DNA of 20,307 bases from Bacteroidales bacterium UBA3663. GTDB taxonomy: Bacteria; Bacteroidota; Bacteroidia; Bacteroidales; UBA3663. Shown here piece after piece: positions 11,534 to 19,081 of this stretch (the stretch's first letter is position 1; every line of letters starts with the position of its first letter). The notes under the pieces are model-generated. The model did not search any database and was not told where the DNA came from. It worked only from the letters and a program-made list of their open reading frames with translations. The stretch covers positions 1 to 20,307 of the forward strand of contig DFJU01000096.1 in the NCBI GenBank assembly GCA_002373755.1. Reading direction: 5' to 3'. Both the position numbers and the translations under genes were made by a program.

Positions 11534-13672
11534 CTATCGGCTCTCCCTTCCTCTGTATTCCGATGGCAAAAGGCCGAACATCTTCTTGAACTGGGTTGAG
11601 AAATTGCGGGTCGTGCCGAAGCCCACGCGCACTGAAATCTCGGCAATCGGCAATTGCGTTTCGGTCAACATCCGGGCGGCACGTTTCAGACGCACATTGC
11701 GGATAAAATCGGCCGGCGAACAGCCCAAAATGTTGCGCAGCCTGTCGTACAGTTTAGAGCGGCTCATGGCCACATCCGAGGCCAGCTCATCGACTCCATA
11801 TTCGCTGTCGGCCATGTGCGCCTCGATGGCCCTCAGCATGGCGGCCACAAGGTTCTCCTCCTCCAGATTGATGCCGATTTTCGTGGGGTCGATGTTGGTG
11901 CTTTCAGCGAACTGATGGCGCGCCTCCTCGCGCATCTCAAAGAGGCGGTTGACGCGGTCGTCGTTGTCGCGCTCAAGTGCAGCGAGCCTGCGCGCGATGT
12001 AATATCCGACCAAGACGACGAGGGCCACCAGCCCGATCAGGCCGTAGATGGCTTTGGCCCACCACGTCAGCCAAAACGGTGGCCGGATGACGATGGTCTG
12101 CAACGCGCTCGTGCCCCACGCGCCGTCGGCCGACGCAGCCTGCAATTCCAACGTGTAGTTTCCGGGCGGCAGAGCGGTATAGGCTGCCTCGGCATATCCC
12201 TTGACTGGTCGGGCATCGTGCCATTGACGTTCAAGGCCGTTCAGGCGATAGCGGTAGCGCGTGTGCATGGTGCGTGCAAAGTCGAGCGTCGAGAACCGCG
12301 CCGTCACATAATTCTCGTCATAGGCCAGCGACAACGGGCGGTCGGCCTCGAAAATCCGGCTGCTGCCATTGACGGCCAATGTCAAAAGCTGAACGGGCGA
12401 TGTACCTGCATCGGCCAACAGCCACTCCGGACGGAACATCGTGCAGCGAGATCCGTGGGCAAAGACGATCGTGCTGTCGGACAAGAGCATGGCGGCGCGT
12501 TCCATCATCGAGACTTCGGGAATGCCGTCGTCGGCCATGAAATTGATGACCGTGGGCGTGATGCGCGAAATGCCGCACGATGTGCCTGCCCAAACGCGTC
12601 CGTCGGCATCGAACACAAGGCTGCGAATACAGTTATTGGATAACTGACCAATCCTTTCGCATTGATATTCATCCACTTCCATCGACGGAATCAGGCGGGT
12701 CTTGAACAATCCGTCCTGCGTGCCGACCCAAAGCGTGCCGTCGCGGCCGAGCAACATGCAGTTGTATTTGTCGGTCCACGTCTCGATGTCGCGTGCCGGC
12801 GGAAAACCGGCGATGGTGTCGGACTTGATGTCGAGCATGAAGGCGCCGTTTTGGCTATAGACGACTGCCCATCGGCCATCAATCGGGACGACGCCCACCA
12901 AGTTGCGGTAGTTGGCCAATGCCCGTTGTTCGACGGACGTGAATTCGGCCTGTTCGGGTCGGCAATAGCTCAGGCGGTTCAGGTCGTGGCCGATGAGGAC
13001 GCGGCCGTCGGGCAGGTCGCAGGTGAAGTTGATGTGGCGATACGGCAGTTGCGGCAACGTAGCGCGGCTGTTCAACGCACTCCGCACCCGATGCATCAGC
13101 GAGTCGTCGTGCAGGGTGAGCGGACGCTGGCGGCGTGGCGGCAGATAGGCGATTCCCTGGTCGCGAGTGCCGATCCAAAGTCCGCCTTGACGGTCGGTCG
13201 TGGCCGTCATGCACTGGTCACGCAGCCCCACACTGTCGATGGTCGGCCGATGTACATCGGACATGAACTCCATGCCGATTTTGCCCGATGCGAAGTCGTG
13301 CATCTGCGCAGGAATTTCGTTGCCGATGGTTCGGAACGTCCGCGTGCGGGCATCGAAAAGGTACAGCCGATAGAGGTCGTGCAGCCACAACAGCGAGTCG
13401 CCCTGCCACAGGTGGCCGTAGCGCGATGAGAAACGGTCGAGGCGGACGGCATCGGCGCGATGGCACTCGACGGGGACGAAACTCTCGCCCACGGTGAGGC
13501 AGTATTGCCCCTCGCAGCCCACGAGCATCTGTCCGTTGCCAAGCTCGACGATTTGGCGGACTTCGTTGGTGGGAAGCCCGTCGGCGGTGGTCCAACGGCG
13601 GATCTGCGCGTAGCCGGCATCGGCCATAACAAAAACTATTGCTGCAATTATCAATGTGTTACGGAACATCAT
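11534..13672 (-). CDS. Membrane-anchored sensor/AraC-family transcription regulator (HTCS-like, without kinase)
   Basis: A 712-residue protein. In order: a signal sequence (MMFRNTLIIAAIVFVMADAGYAQ); a periplasmic two-component-regulator beta-propeller (about 24-440, with repeats such as GQMLVGCEG, GGLWIGTRDQGIAYL, GTLWVGTQDGLFKT and GRVWAGTSCGISRI); a Y_Y_Y domain (about 447-520, YRYRLNGLERQWHD, LPPGNYTLELQA); one membrane helix (about 538-556); a short coiled coil; and a C-terminal AraC-type double helix-turn-helix (about 615-712, ELASDVAMSRSKLYDRL and IAEISVRVGFGTTRNFSTQF). Classical hybrid two-component systems place a histidine kinase and receiver between helix and HTH; both are absent, so signal should pass directly across the membrane to DNA. 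It is divergent from the two polysaccharide-degrading genes and most likely activates them in response to their product. Confidence 0.92.
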   Translation of the reverse strand: MMFRNTLIIAAIVFVMADAGYAQIRRWTTADGLPTNEVRQIVELGNGQMLVGCEGQYCLTVGESFVPVECHRADAVRLDRFSSRYGHLWQGDSLLWLHDLYRLYLFDARTRTFRTIGNEIPAQMHDFASGKIGMEFMSDVHRPTIDSVGLRDQCMTATTDRQGGLWIGTRDQGIAYLPPRRQRPLTLHDDSLMHRVRSALNSRATLPQLPYRHINFTCDLPDGRVLIGHDLNRLSYCRPEQAEFTSVEQRALANYRNLVGVVPIDGRWAVVYSQNGAFMLDIKSDTIAGFPPARDIETWTDKYNCMLLGRDGTLWVGTQDGLFKTRLIPSMEVDEYQCERIGQLSNNCIRSLVFDADGRVWAGTSCGISRITPTVINFMADDGIPEVSMMERAAMLLSDSTIVFAHGSRCTMFRPEWLLADAGTSPVQLLTLAVNGSSRIFEADRPLSLAYDENYVTARFSTLDFARTMHTRYRYRLNGLERQWHDARPVKGYAEAAYTALPPGNYTLELQAASADGAWGTSALQTIVIRPPFWLTWWAKAIYGLIGLVALVVLVGYYIARRLAALERDNDDRVNRLFEMREEARHQFAESTNIDPTKIGINLEEENLVAAMLRAIEAHMADSEYGVDELASDVAMSRSKLYDRLRNILGCSPADFIRNVRLKRAARMLTETQLPIAEISVRVGFGTTRNFSTQFKKMFGLLPSEYRGRESR

Positions 13673-13695
13673 TCTTCTTCGTGTGTGTTATGCCG

Positions 13696-13703
13696 CAAAA
13701 GTA
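13696..13703 (-). promoter_or_regulatory. Promoter -7 element of the regulator gene
   Basis: On the minus strand this is TACTTTTG, matching TAnnTTTG, 24 bases before the start codon. The -33 region is not recognisable. Confidence 0.5.
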
Positions 13704-13832
13704 CGAAATAATCGGCAAAAAGTCTGTCGTTTTTGTCCAAACGGGGTGCACTGAACGTCCATTTGTGCGGCTGGAACAATTTGAGCACCTCGTTTCGGAC
13801 AATCCAGACGCTCCGCCTTTCCCCGATTCGGC

Positions 13833-13840
13833 TACATTTG
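13833..13840 (+). promoter_or_regulatory. Promoter -7 element of the lyase operon
   Basis: TACATTTG matches TAnnTTTG, with an implied leader of about 31 bases. The -33 region is poor, as expected for a promoter that needs an activator such as the divergent AraC-type regulator. The operator should lie within about 13704-13832. Confidence 0.55.
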
Positions 13841-13877
13841 CAGCATTGGAAACAACACACAAAAAAAGAAAAACACC

Positions 13878-15716
13878 ATGCGAAATCTGTTCATTTTTCT
13901 GGCGATGCTCCTTGCGACGACATCGGGCGCGCAGACCTCCGGCTACGACACCGACCGTGGCTTCATCCATCCGGGCGGATTGCACACACAGGCCGACTTC
14001 AACCGCGTAAGACAGCAGCTGGCCGACGGCAACGCGACCGTCACCGCAGCCTATCAGAAACTGACATCGTCGGCCTACGCACAATCGTCGGTAACGACCT
14101 ACCCCGTCGAGACCATCGTGCGCGGCGGCGGTTCGGGCGAGAACTACATGAATGCGGCGCGCGGGGCGGCAATGGCCTACCAGAATGCCTTGCGCTGGAA
14201 GATTGCGGGCACGAAGGCCAATGCCGATGCCGCAGTGCGCGTGCTCATGGCTTGGGCCGACGTAACGACAGCCATCGGCGGCGACTCGAACTACGCGCTT
14301 GCTGCCGGCCTGTACGGCTACCAGTTCGCTCAGGCGGCCGAGCTGATGCGCGACTACGAAGGTTGGTCGGCCGACGACTTCGAACGGTTCCAGCAATGGA
14401 TGCTCACCGTTTGGTATCCGACGTGCATCGGCTTCCTGCGCGCACGCAACGGCACGTGGGAGAACAGCGGCAAATGGTGGCAGGCACCCGGACACTATTG
14501 GTCGAATTGGGGATTGTGCAACGCACTCTGCGTAGTCAGCATCGGCGTGTTGTGCGACGACGTGTTCATCTACAATCAGGGCATGTCGTACATCAAATAC
14601 GACCAATGCGCCACCTTCACAAATCCGCGTAGCGAGGTGCCGATCAAGAACGACGGACTGACCGAATTCATGGGCAACTTCGTCGTCACGACCTACGAAA
14701 GCGAACTGGAGACCGGTGCCTACGGCCGACTGGGACAGCTCAACGAGAGCGGCCGCGATGCAGGACATTCGTCGATGTCGCTGGGTCTGATGCTTGACGT
14801 GGCCAAGATCGCGTGGAATCAGGGCGACGACCTTTTCGCCTACATGGAGCATCGGCTGGCGGCTGGCGTGGAATACTTGGCGGCACAATCATTGAGCGTG
14901 GAAAACCTGCCGTGGGTCAACTATATTTACGGCTCCAGCGGCTACTACTACACCGACTCGCGTGCATGGACAATGACTGCTCCGGCGATGGGCGCGCAGA
15001 TACGGCCCTATTGGGGCACGGTCATCGGCATCTACGAGGGCGTGAAGGGCGTCAGGATGCCTTTCGCCGAACAGGCCTACGCGAATATGGGCATCGACGG
15101 CGGCGGCGAGGGGGCGACCAGCGGCGGCTACGACCATCTGGGCTTCTCGGTGCTGATGAACACGCGCGACGTGCAGCTCTGTCCGGCCGATAAGGTGCCC
15201 ACCGAACTCACTCCGCTCATGACTTATGGCGGCACACTGACCGTCAGCCTCATTCCAAGTCTGGCGCAAGAACGCGCACGTGGGCTTGTGGCCGATAAAG
15301 ACATCGCACACAGCGAGTTGGGCGGACTGGTCAACACGTTTACGGCCAACAACAAGACCGGCGTTCCCGCAGGCACCGCAATCACGTTGAAGCCGCAGTT
15401 GCCCGACGGCGAAGATGACACCGGCCTGTGGCAGTGGAACACCGGCGCCACCACACGCGAATTGGAGATTGTGGCCGACGAGAGCCGCCTCTACCGCGTC
15501 ACCTACACGAATCGCAACGGCGTCGAGAGCCAACTGATGTTCAGCATCTGCGTGCAGGGCGATTGCCGACCGTGCACACTCACGCCCGCCTCGACCTGCA
15601 ACGATGTGACATCGGCCGTCCCGACCGCCGTCCACGACCTTTCGGGACGCACCGCTGCGGCATCGGACAACGGATTTTTCATTGGCCAAGGTCGGAAACT
15701 GATAATGAAAAAATGA
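13878..15716 (+). CDS. Secreted alginate-lyase-superfamily polysaccharide lyase with C-terminal Ig-like and tail segments
   Basis: A 612-residue exported protein (signal MRNLFIFLAMLLATTSGAQ). Residues about 30-400 form an alpha/alpha-barrel like the alginate lyase domain (PF05426-type), with WENSGKWWQAPGHYWSNWG near 190-215 and the signature ESGRDAGH at 290-297, followed by LGLMLDVAKIAWNQGDDLF. Residues about 470-560 look like a small beta-sandwich (LWQWNTGATTRELEIVAD, YRVTYTNRNG). The last 40 residues (PTAVHDLSGR, then GFFIGQGRKLIMKK) resemble C-terminal tails common on secreted Bacteroidetes enzymes. Such enzymes cleave uronic-acid-containing polysaccharides by beta-elimination; the actual substrate cannot be read. 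The N-terminal region is paralogous to that of the next gene, whose start overlaps this stop. Confidence 0.82.
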   Translation: MRNLFIFLAMLLATTSGAQTSGYDTDRGFIHPGGLHTQADFNRVRQQLADGNATVTAAYQKLTSSAYAQSSVTTYPVETIVRGGGSGENYMNAARGAAMAYQNALRWKIAGTKANADAAVRVLMAWADVTTAIGGDSNYALAAGLYGYQFAQAAELMRDYEGWSADDFERFQQWMLTVWYPTCIGFLRARNGTWENSGKWWQAPGHYWSNWGLCNALCVVSIGVLCDDVFIYNQGMSYIKYDQCATFTNPRSEVPIKNDGLTEFMGNFVVTTYESELETGAYGRLGQLNESGRDAGHSSMSLGLMLDVAKIAWNQGDDLFAYMEHRLAAGVEYLAAQSLSVENLPWVNYIYGSSGYYYTDSRAWTMTAPAMGAQIRPYWGTVIGIYEGVKGVRMPFAEQAYANMGIDGGGEGATSGGYDHLGFSVLMNTRDVQLCPADKVPTELTPLMTYGGTLTVSLIPSLAQERARGLVADKDIAHSELGGLVNTFTANNKTGVPAGTAITLKPQLPDGEDDTGLWQWNTGATTRELEIVADESRLYRVTYTNRNGVESQLMFSICVQGDCRPCTLTPASTCNDVTSAVPTAVHDLSGRTAAASDNGFFIGQGRKLIMKK

Positions 15717-18106
15717 CCGAAATGATGAAGAAACTGCTTGCTTGTTTGGCGATTTTCATCGGCCAAAAGACATTTTGCACTGCTCAACTGCCGACGGCGA
15801 CCTATAGGATGGCCGGGCCTTACGAGGTGGTGGCGCGCGACGGCGAATTCCGCGACACGAAGGCCGGCAGCGAACGCGACATGAGGGCGGCTCTCGACTT
15901 GGCCAATGCGGGCCACGCGCAACAGGCATCGGCCATAATCAATGCCTATGCCACGACGCTGCAACGCTTCGACGGACACGATGCGCCGCTGTGTCTGATT
16001 CAGGCCTTCGACCTCGTGCGCGCGATGAACAAATTGAAAAACGCGGAAACCGACACGCGGACGTGGGCCGACATGGTGCGACGTGCCATCTTGCCCACAA
16101 TCGACAGGTTTGAGGCCGACAGCCCATTCGCCAACGGCAACTGGGGCGCAATCGTGAACCGCTGCCGCATGGCGTGCGCCATTTTTCTGAATGACAGCGC
16201 GTTGTACCAATCAGCCATCGACTATTTCCTGTATGCGGCCGACAATGGTTCGCTGCCTTGCTATATCGCACCAGACGGCCAAAGCCAAGAGTCTGGCCGC
16301 GACCAGGCACACGCGCAGCTGGGGCTTGGAGCGATGTGCGACATCTGCGAAATGGCGTGGATGCAGGGCGACGACCTTTGGGGCGCACTCGACAACCGGC
16401 TGATGAAGGGCATCGAATATTCGGCGCGCTACAATCTGGGCCACGACGTGCCGTTCGTGACGTGGCAGGACTGCACCGGCCTGTACTGCGATTGGACGGA
16501 GCCGGGTGCGATGGGGCGCGGCCGAATCTGGGACATCTACCGGAAACCGTTCGACCACTACGCGAATGTGAAGCACCTGAAGATGCCCTACACGCAAAGA
16601 CTGCTGGCTCTGCAAGCCAAGGCCGAACGCGAGGGTCGGATGTCGGCAAGCGGCGAGGGACGCACGTTTCAGGTTCCAGGAGTGACCGAGGGGCGACGTC
16701 TGCACCAGCTTTTCACCTATCCCGCACCGCAGGGCGCGCCGCTAAGACACGACTACGCGGTTTTTGTCCGGCCGCGTAGCAGCGAACATTGGACGCAAGT
16801 TGACACATACATGGCAAAGGTCAACGCCTCGGTGGGCGACGGCAGGCATCGGGTGAGCGAAATCTCCTATTGTGTGTTCGACTTCACGGGCGATGTGTTC
16901 GTGCGGGTCGTCAGCCGGCACAAGAAATTCCAGAGCGCGCGCATCCGGCCCGACTACCGCGGCGTGATTGCCAATGCGTTGAACGACAGCACCGTACAGT
17001 TCCAGCTCTTCCAGCCAGAAAATGTGAGCGTGGAACTTGACGGCGACATCACGGACAATCTGTTGGTCTTTACCGCCAAACCGCCCGTCGGCAAGCTGAA
17101 GGCCGAACGAAAGGCAAAGTCCGATGGGCGCGATTTCATCTACCTTGCCCCGGGCTTTTACGACAAGGACGACACGATTCGCGTAGCGTCCAACACCACG
17201 CTCTACATCGACGGCGGCGCCTATCTGACATCGACCATCGCCATCGACGACGCACACGACGTGAGCATCATCGGCCGTGGCATCGCCCGTCCACCTCGCG
17301 GCTACGAGGGCTGCCATGTGTATCGTTCGCGCAATGTGACGGTTGACGGCCTTGTGGTCAACACCTGCCCCATCGGCGAATCGCAGAACGTCACCCTGCA
17401 CGACGTGCGCAGCATCTCGCATCCGGCTTGGGGCGACGGGCTGAACGTCTTCGGCGGCTGCAGCGACATCATGTTCGACCGCGTCTTTTGCCGCAACAGT
17501 GACGACTGCACCACGGCCTATGCCACGCGCAAGGGTTTCCGTGGTTCGACACGCAACGTCACCATGCGCAACTCCACGCTCTGGGCCGATGTTGCTCATC
17601 CCATCTTCATCGGCATACACGGCGATGCCGGACGCGGCGACACCATCGAAAACCTGCGCTACGTGAATATCGACATTCTCGGTCAGGCCGAACCGCAAGT
17701 CGATTATCAAGGTTGTCTGGCCATCAACTGCGGCGACAACAACATCGTGCGCAATGTCACCTTCGACAACATTCGCATCGCGCAAATCGAACAGGGAAGC
17801 ATCGCACAAGTCAAGGTCGGCTACAACCGGAAATACTGCTCTGCGCCTGGCCGCGGCGTCGAAAATGTCACCTTCAGGAATGTACGCTACAAGGGCAGTC
17901 GGCCGAATCTCTCCATCATCAACGGCTACGACGGCGAACGCATGGTGAAGGGAATCACCTTCGAGGGCATCAAGATCGACGGTCGGCTGCTGCACGACAG
18001 GATGAAGGGCAAACCTGCATGGCACTCCACTGCCGACTACGTCCCGATGTACGTCGGAAATCACGTAGCGGACATCTTGTTCTGTGCCGACAGCGACCGC
18101 CATTGA
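15713..18106 (+). CDS. Two-domain enzyme: alginate-lyase-like domain fused to a GH28-like parallel beta-helix
   Basis: With the ATG overlapping the previous stop (ATGA), the product is 797 residues, with a signal peptide (MKKLLACLAIFIG from residue 5). Residues about 30-300 repeat the lyase-type alpha-barrel of the upstream gene, with ESGRDQAH at 193-200 and CEMAWMQGDDLWGALDNRL. A beta-rich linker (about 315-430) follows. Residues about 440-790 are a GH28-like right-handed beta-helix. They have WGDGLNVFGG (D575), RNSDDC (D597-D598, where polygalacturonases carry their acidic pair), GIHGDAGRG, and recurring NVTFRNVRY-type coils. An earlier in-frame ATG at 15428 lies inside the lyase gene and has no signal peptide, so it is rejected. 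Such a protein could couple eliminative and hydrolytic cleavage of one uronic-acid polymer. Some catalytic positions differ from canonical GH28, so activity is inferred. Confidence 0.85.
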   Translation: MTEMMKKLLACLAIFIGQKTFCTAQLPTATYRMAGPYEVVARDGEFRDTKAGSERDMRAALDLANAGHAQQASAIINAYATTLQRFDGHDAPLCLIQAFDLVRAMNKLKNAETDTRTWADMVRRAILPTIDRFEADSPFANGNWGAIVNRCRMACAIFLNDSALYQSAIDYFLYAADNGSLPCYIAPDGQSQESGRDQAHAQLGLGAMCDICEMAWMQGDDLWGALDNRLMKGIEYSARYNLGHDVPFVTWQDCTGLYCDWTEPGAMGRGRIWDIYRKPFDHYANVKHLKMPYTQRLLALQAKAEREGRMSASGEGRTFQVPGVTEGRRLHQLFTYPAPQGAPLRHDYAVFVRPRSSEHWTQVDTYMAKVNASVGDGRHRVSEISYCVFDFTGDVFVRVVSRHKKFQSARIRPDYRGVIANALNDSTVQFQLFQPENVSVELDGDITDNLLVFTAKPPVGKLKAERKAKSDGRDFIYLAPGFYDKDDTIRVASNTTLYIDGGAYLTSTIAIDDAHDVSIIGRGIARPPRGYEGCHVYRSRNVTVDGLVVNTCPIGESQNVTLHDVRSISHPAWGDGLNVFGGCSDIMFDRVFCRNSDDCTTAYATRKGFRGSTRNVTMRNSTLWADVAHPIFIGIHGDAGRGDTIENLRYVNIDILGQAEPQVDYQGCLAINCGDNNIVRNVTFDNIRIAQIEQGSIAQVKVGYNRKYCSAPGRGVENVTFRNVRYKGSRPNLSIINGYDGERMVKGITFEGIKIDGRLLHDRMKGKPAWHSTADYVPMYVGNHVADILFCADSDRH

Positions 18107-18142
18107 AGCCGGTTCAGATTACGGCCGACATGACACAAAAAC

Positions 18143-18172
18143 AGCGGACAAAGGCATCGACCTCTGTCCGCT
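18143..18172. terminator. Bidirectional terminator between the lyase operon and the Smr gene
   Basis: A perfect 8-bp stem, AGCGGACA (18143-18150) with TGTCCGCT (18165-18172). On the minus strand it is followed by GTTTTTG. It lies between convergent genes. Confidence 0.75.
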
Positions 18173-18193
18173 TAAACTTTATATGTCAAACCA

Positions 18194-18898
18194 TCACTTT
18201 CTGATTGTCACCTGCGTCGCACCGAAACCGTATTGCTGGAACGACGCATCCTGCCATTCGCAATGCGGATAGCGCAATTTCAGTTCGTCGATGATGGCCT
18301 TGCGCAACACGCCCTCGCCCTTGCCGTGGATGAAGACGATTTTCTGGCCGAGGCGGTGGCGATAGTTCTGCATCGTCTGGCGGAAGACGTCCATCTGATG
18401 GCGCAGCATTGCGGCATTGTCCATGCCGACAGTGCTATCGACCAACTCGTTGATGTGCAGATCGACCTCGATGACGTCGCCGCGCAGCCGCTCGTAGGCT
18501 GAAAAAGTCTTAACCTCGTCCGATGCCTTCTTGGCCGATGGCTTACGATCCTTATTCTCAGGCCATTGCGCCTTGAGCAGGGCGAGTTTCAGATTCTGGT
18601 TCTCCTCCTCCAGCTCGTGGATGCGTTCCTTTAGCCGGCCGTTCTCCTCGCGCAAGGCATCGGCCTCGTTCACCAGACGGACGCGCTCGATGGCCGACTG
18701 CGACGGCGGTGCCTGATGCACAGCGGCATGACCTGCGGCGCGGGCGTCATCCTCGTCGGTCACAACCACACACTGCGTTATGAGCGATGGGATTTCGAAG
18801 CCGTCCTCGTCCTCCACCATACATTTGTCGCCGCTGATTTTCGTCACGATTCCTCCGCCCACAGAGTCGAGGAAACGCACTTTATCTCCGATTTTCAT
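18194..18898 (-). CDS. Smr-domain protein with SH3-like N-terminus and central coiled coil
   Basis: A 234-residue protein. The N-terminus (MKIGDKVRFLDSVGGG, VEDEDGFEIP, about 1-48) and the C-terminal Smr domain (about 140-234, with EVDLHINEL, then FIHGKGEGVLRKAI and GFGATQVTI) are the outer modules of a conserved Bacteroidetes protein often annotated DUF2027. In the homologues I know, about 340 residues, a beta-sandwich lies between them. Here it is replaced by a charged coiled coil (about 70-112, LREENGRLKERIHELEEEN). Smr domains are nucleases or nucleic-acid-binding modules related to the end of MutS2; the DLH and HGKGEG motifs are intact, so nuclease activity is possible. It is divergent from prfA. 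Its long leader contains a hairpin made from two CGCGTAGC copies. Confidence 0.88.
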   Translation of the reverse strand: MKIGDKVRFLDSVGGGIVTKISGDKCMVEDEDGFEIPSLITQCVVVTDEDDARAAGHAAVHQAPPSQSAIERVRLVNEADALREENGRLKERIHELEEENQNLKLALLKAQWPENKDRKPSAKKASDEVKTFSAYERLRGDVIEVDLHINELVDSTVGMDNAAMLRHQMDVFRQTMQNYRHRLGQKIVFIHGKGEGVLRKAIIDELKLRYPHCEWQDASFQQYGFGATQVTIRK

Positions 18899-18943
18899 AG
18901 AAAATTATGTTTTAATTGAATTATTTCCCGTATTTTGCTCACT

Positions 18944-18977
18944 GCTACGCGAATTTCGGGATAAAAAATCGCGTAGC
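18944..18977 (-). repeat. Inverted pair of CGCGTAGC motifs forming a hairpin in the Smr-gene leader
   Basis: GCTACGCGA (18944-18952) and TCGCGTAGC (18969-18977) are perfect 9-base complements around a 16-base AT-rich loop. With transcription of the minus gene predicted to start near 18994, the hairpin would lie in its 5' leader, about 45 bases before the start codon. There is no T-run directly after it on the minus strand, so it is not a standard terminator. Confidence 0.85.
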
Positions 18978-19000
18978 GAATCGCTATCCGAAAAGGACTG

Positions 19001-19008
19001 CAAAGGTA
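19001..19008 (-). promoter_or_regulatory. Promoter -7 element of the Smr gene
   Basis: On the minus strand this is TACCTTTG, matching TAnnTTTG. The leader would be about 96 bases. The -33 region is weak. Confidence 0.55.
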
Positions 19009-19052
19009 GTGAAAAACGCGCGTCAACAGCCCCCAATGTGGAATAAAATGCG

Positions 19053-19060
19053 TATCTTTG
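19053..19060 (+). promoter_or_regulatory. Promoter -7 element of prfA
   Basis: TATCTTTG, 21 bases before the ATG at 19082, implies a leader of about 14 bases. It is divergent from the Smr-gene promoter. A -33 TTTG is not evident. Confidence 0.65.
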
Positions 19061-19081
19061 CGCCTCAAAAACCGACAATTT

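Noticed and set aside
11654..12643. 329-codon plus-strand frame, and a 255-codon frame at 12662-13429
   Set aside because: Both are shadows of the regulator gene on the minus strand, whose Y_Y_Y, membrane and HTH segments are unmistakable.
13659..14888. 409-codon antisense frame opposite the first lyase gene
   Set aside because: It spans the divergent promoter region and a coding region with a strong signal peptide and lyase motifs on the other strand; its translation has no recognisable domain.
16742..18103. 453-codon open frame antisense to the lyase/GH28 fusion gene
   Set aside because: It lies wholly opposite a clearly coding beta-helix domain, has no family resemblance, and is explained by the GC-rich codon use of the sense gene.
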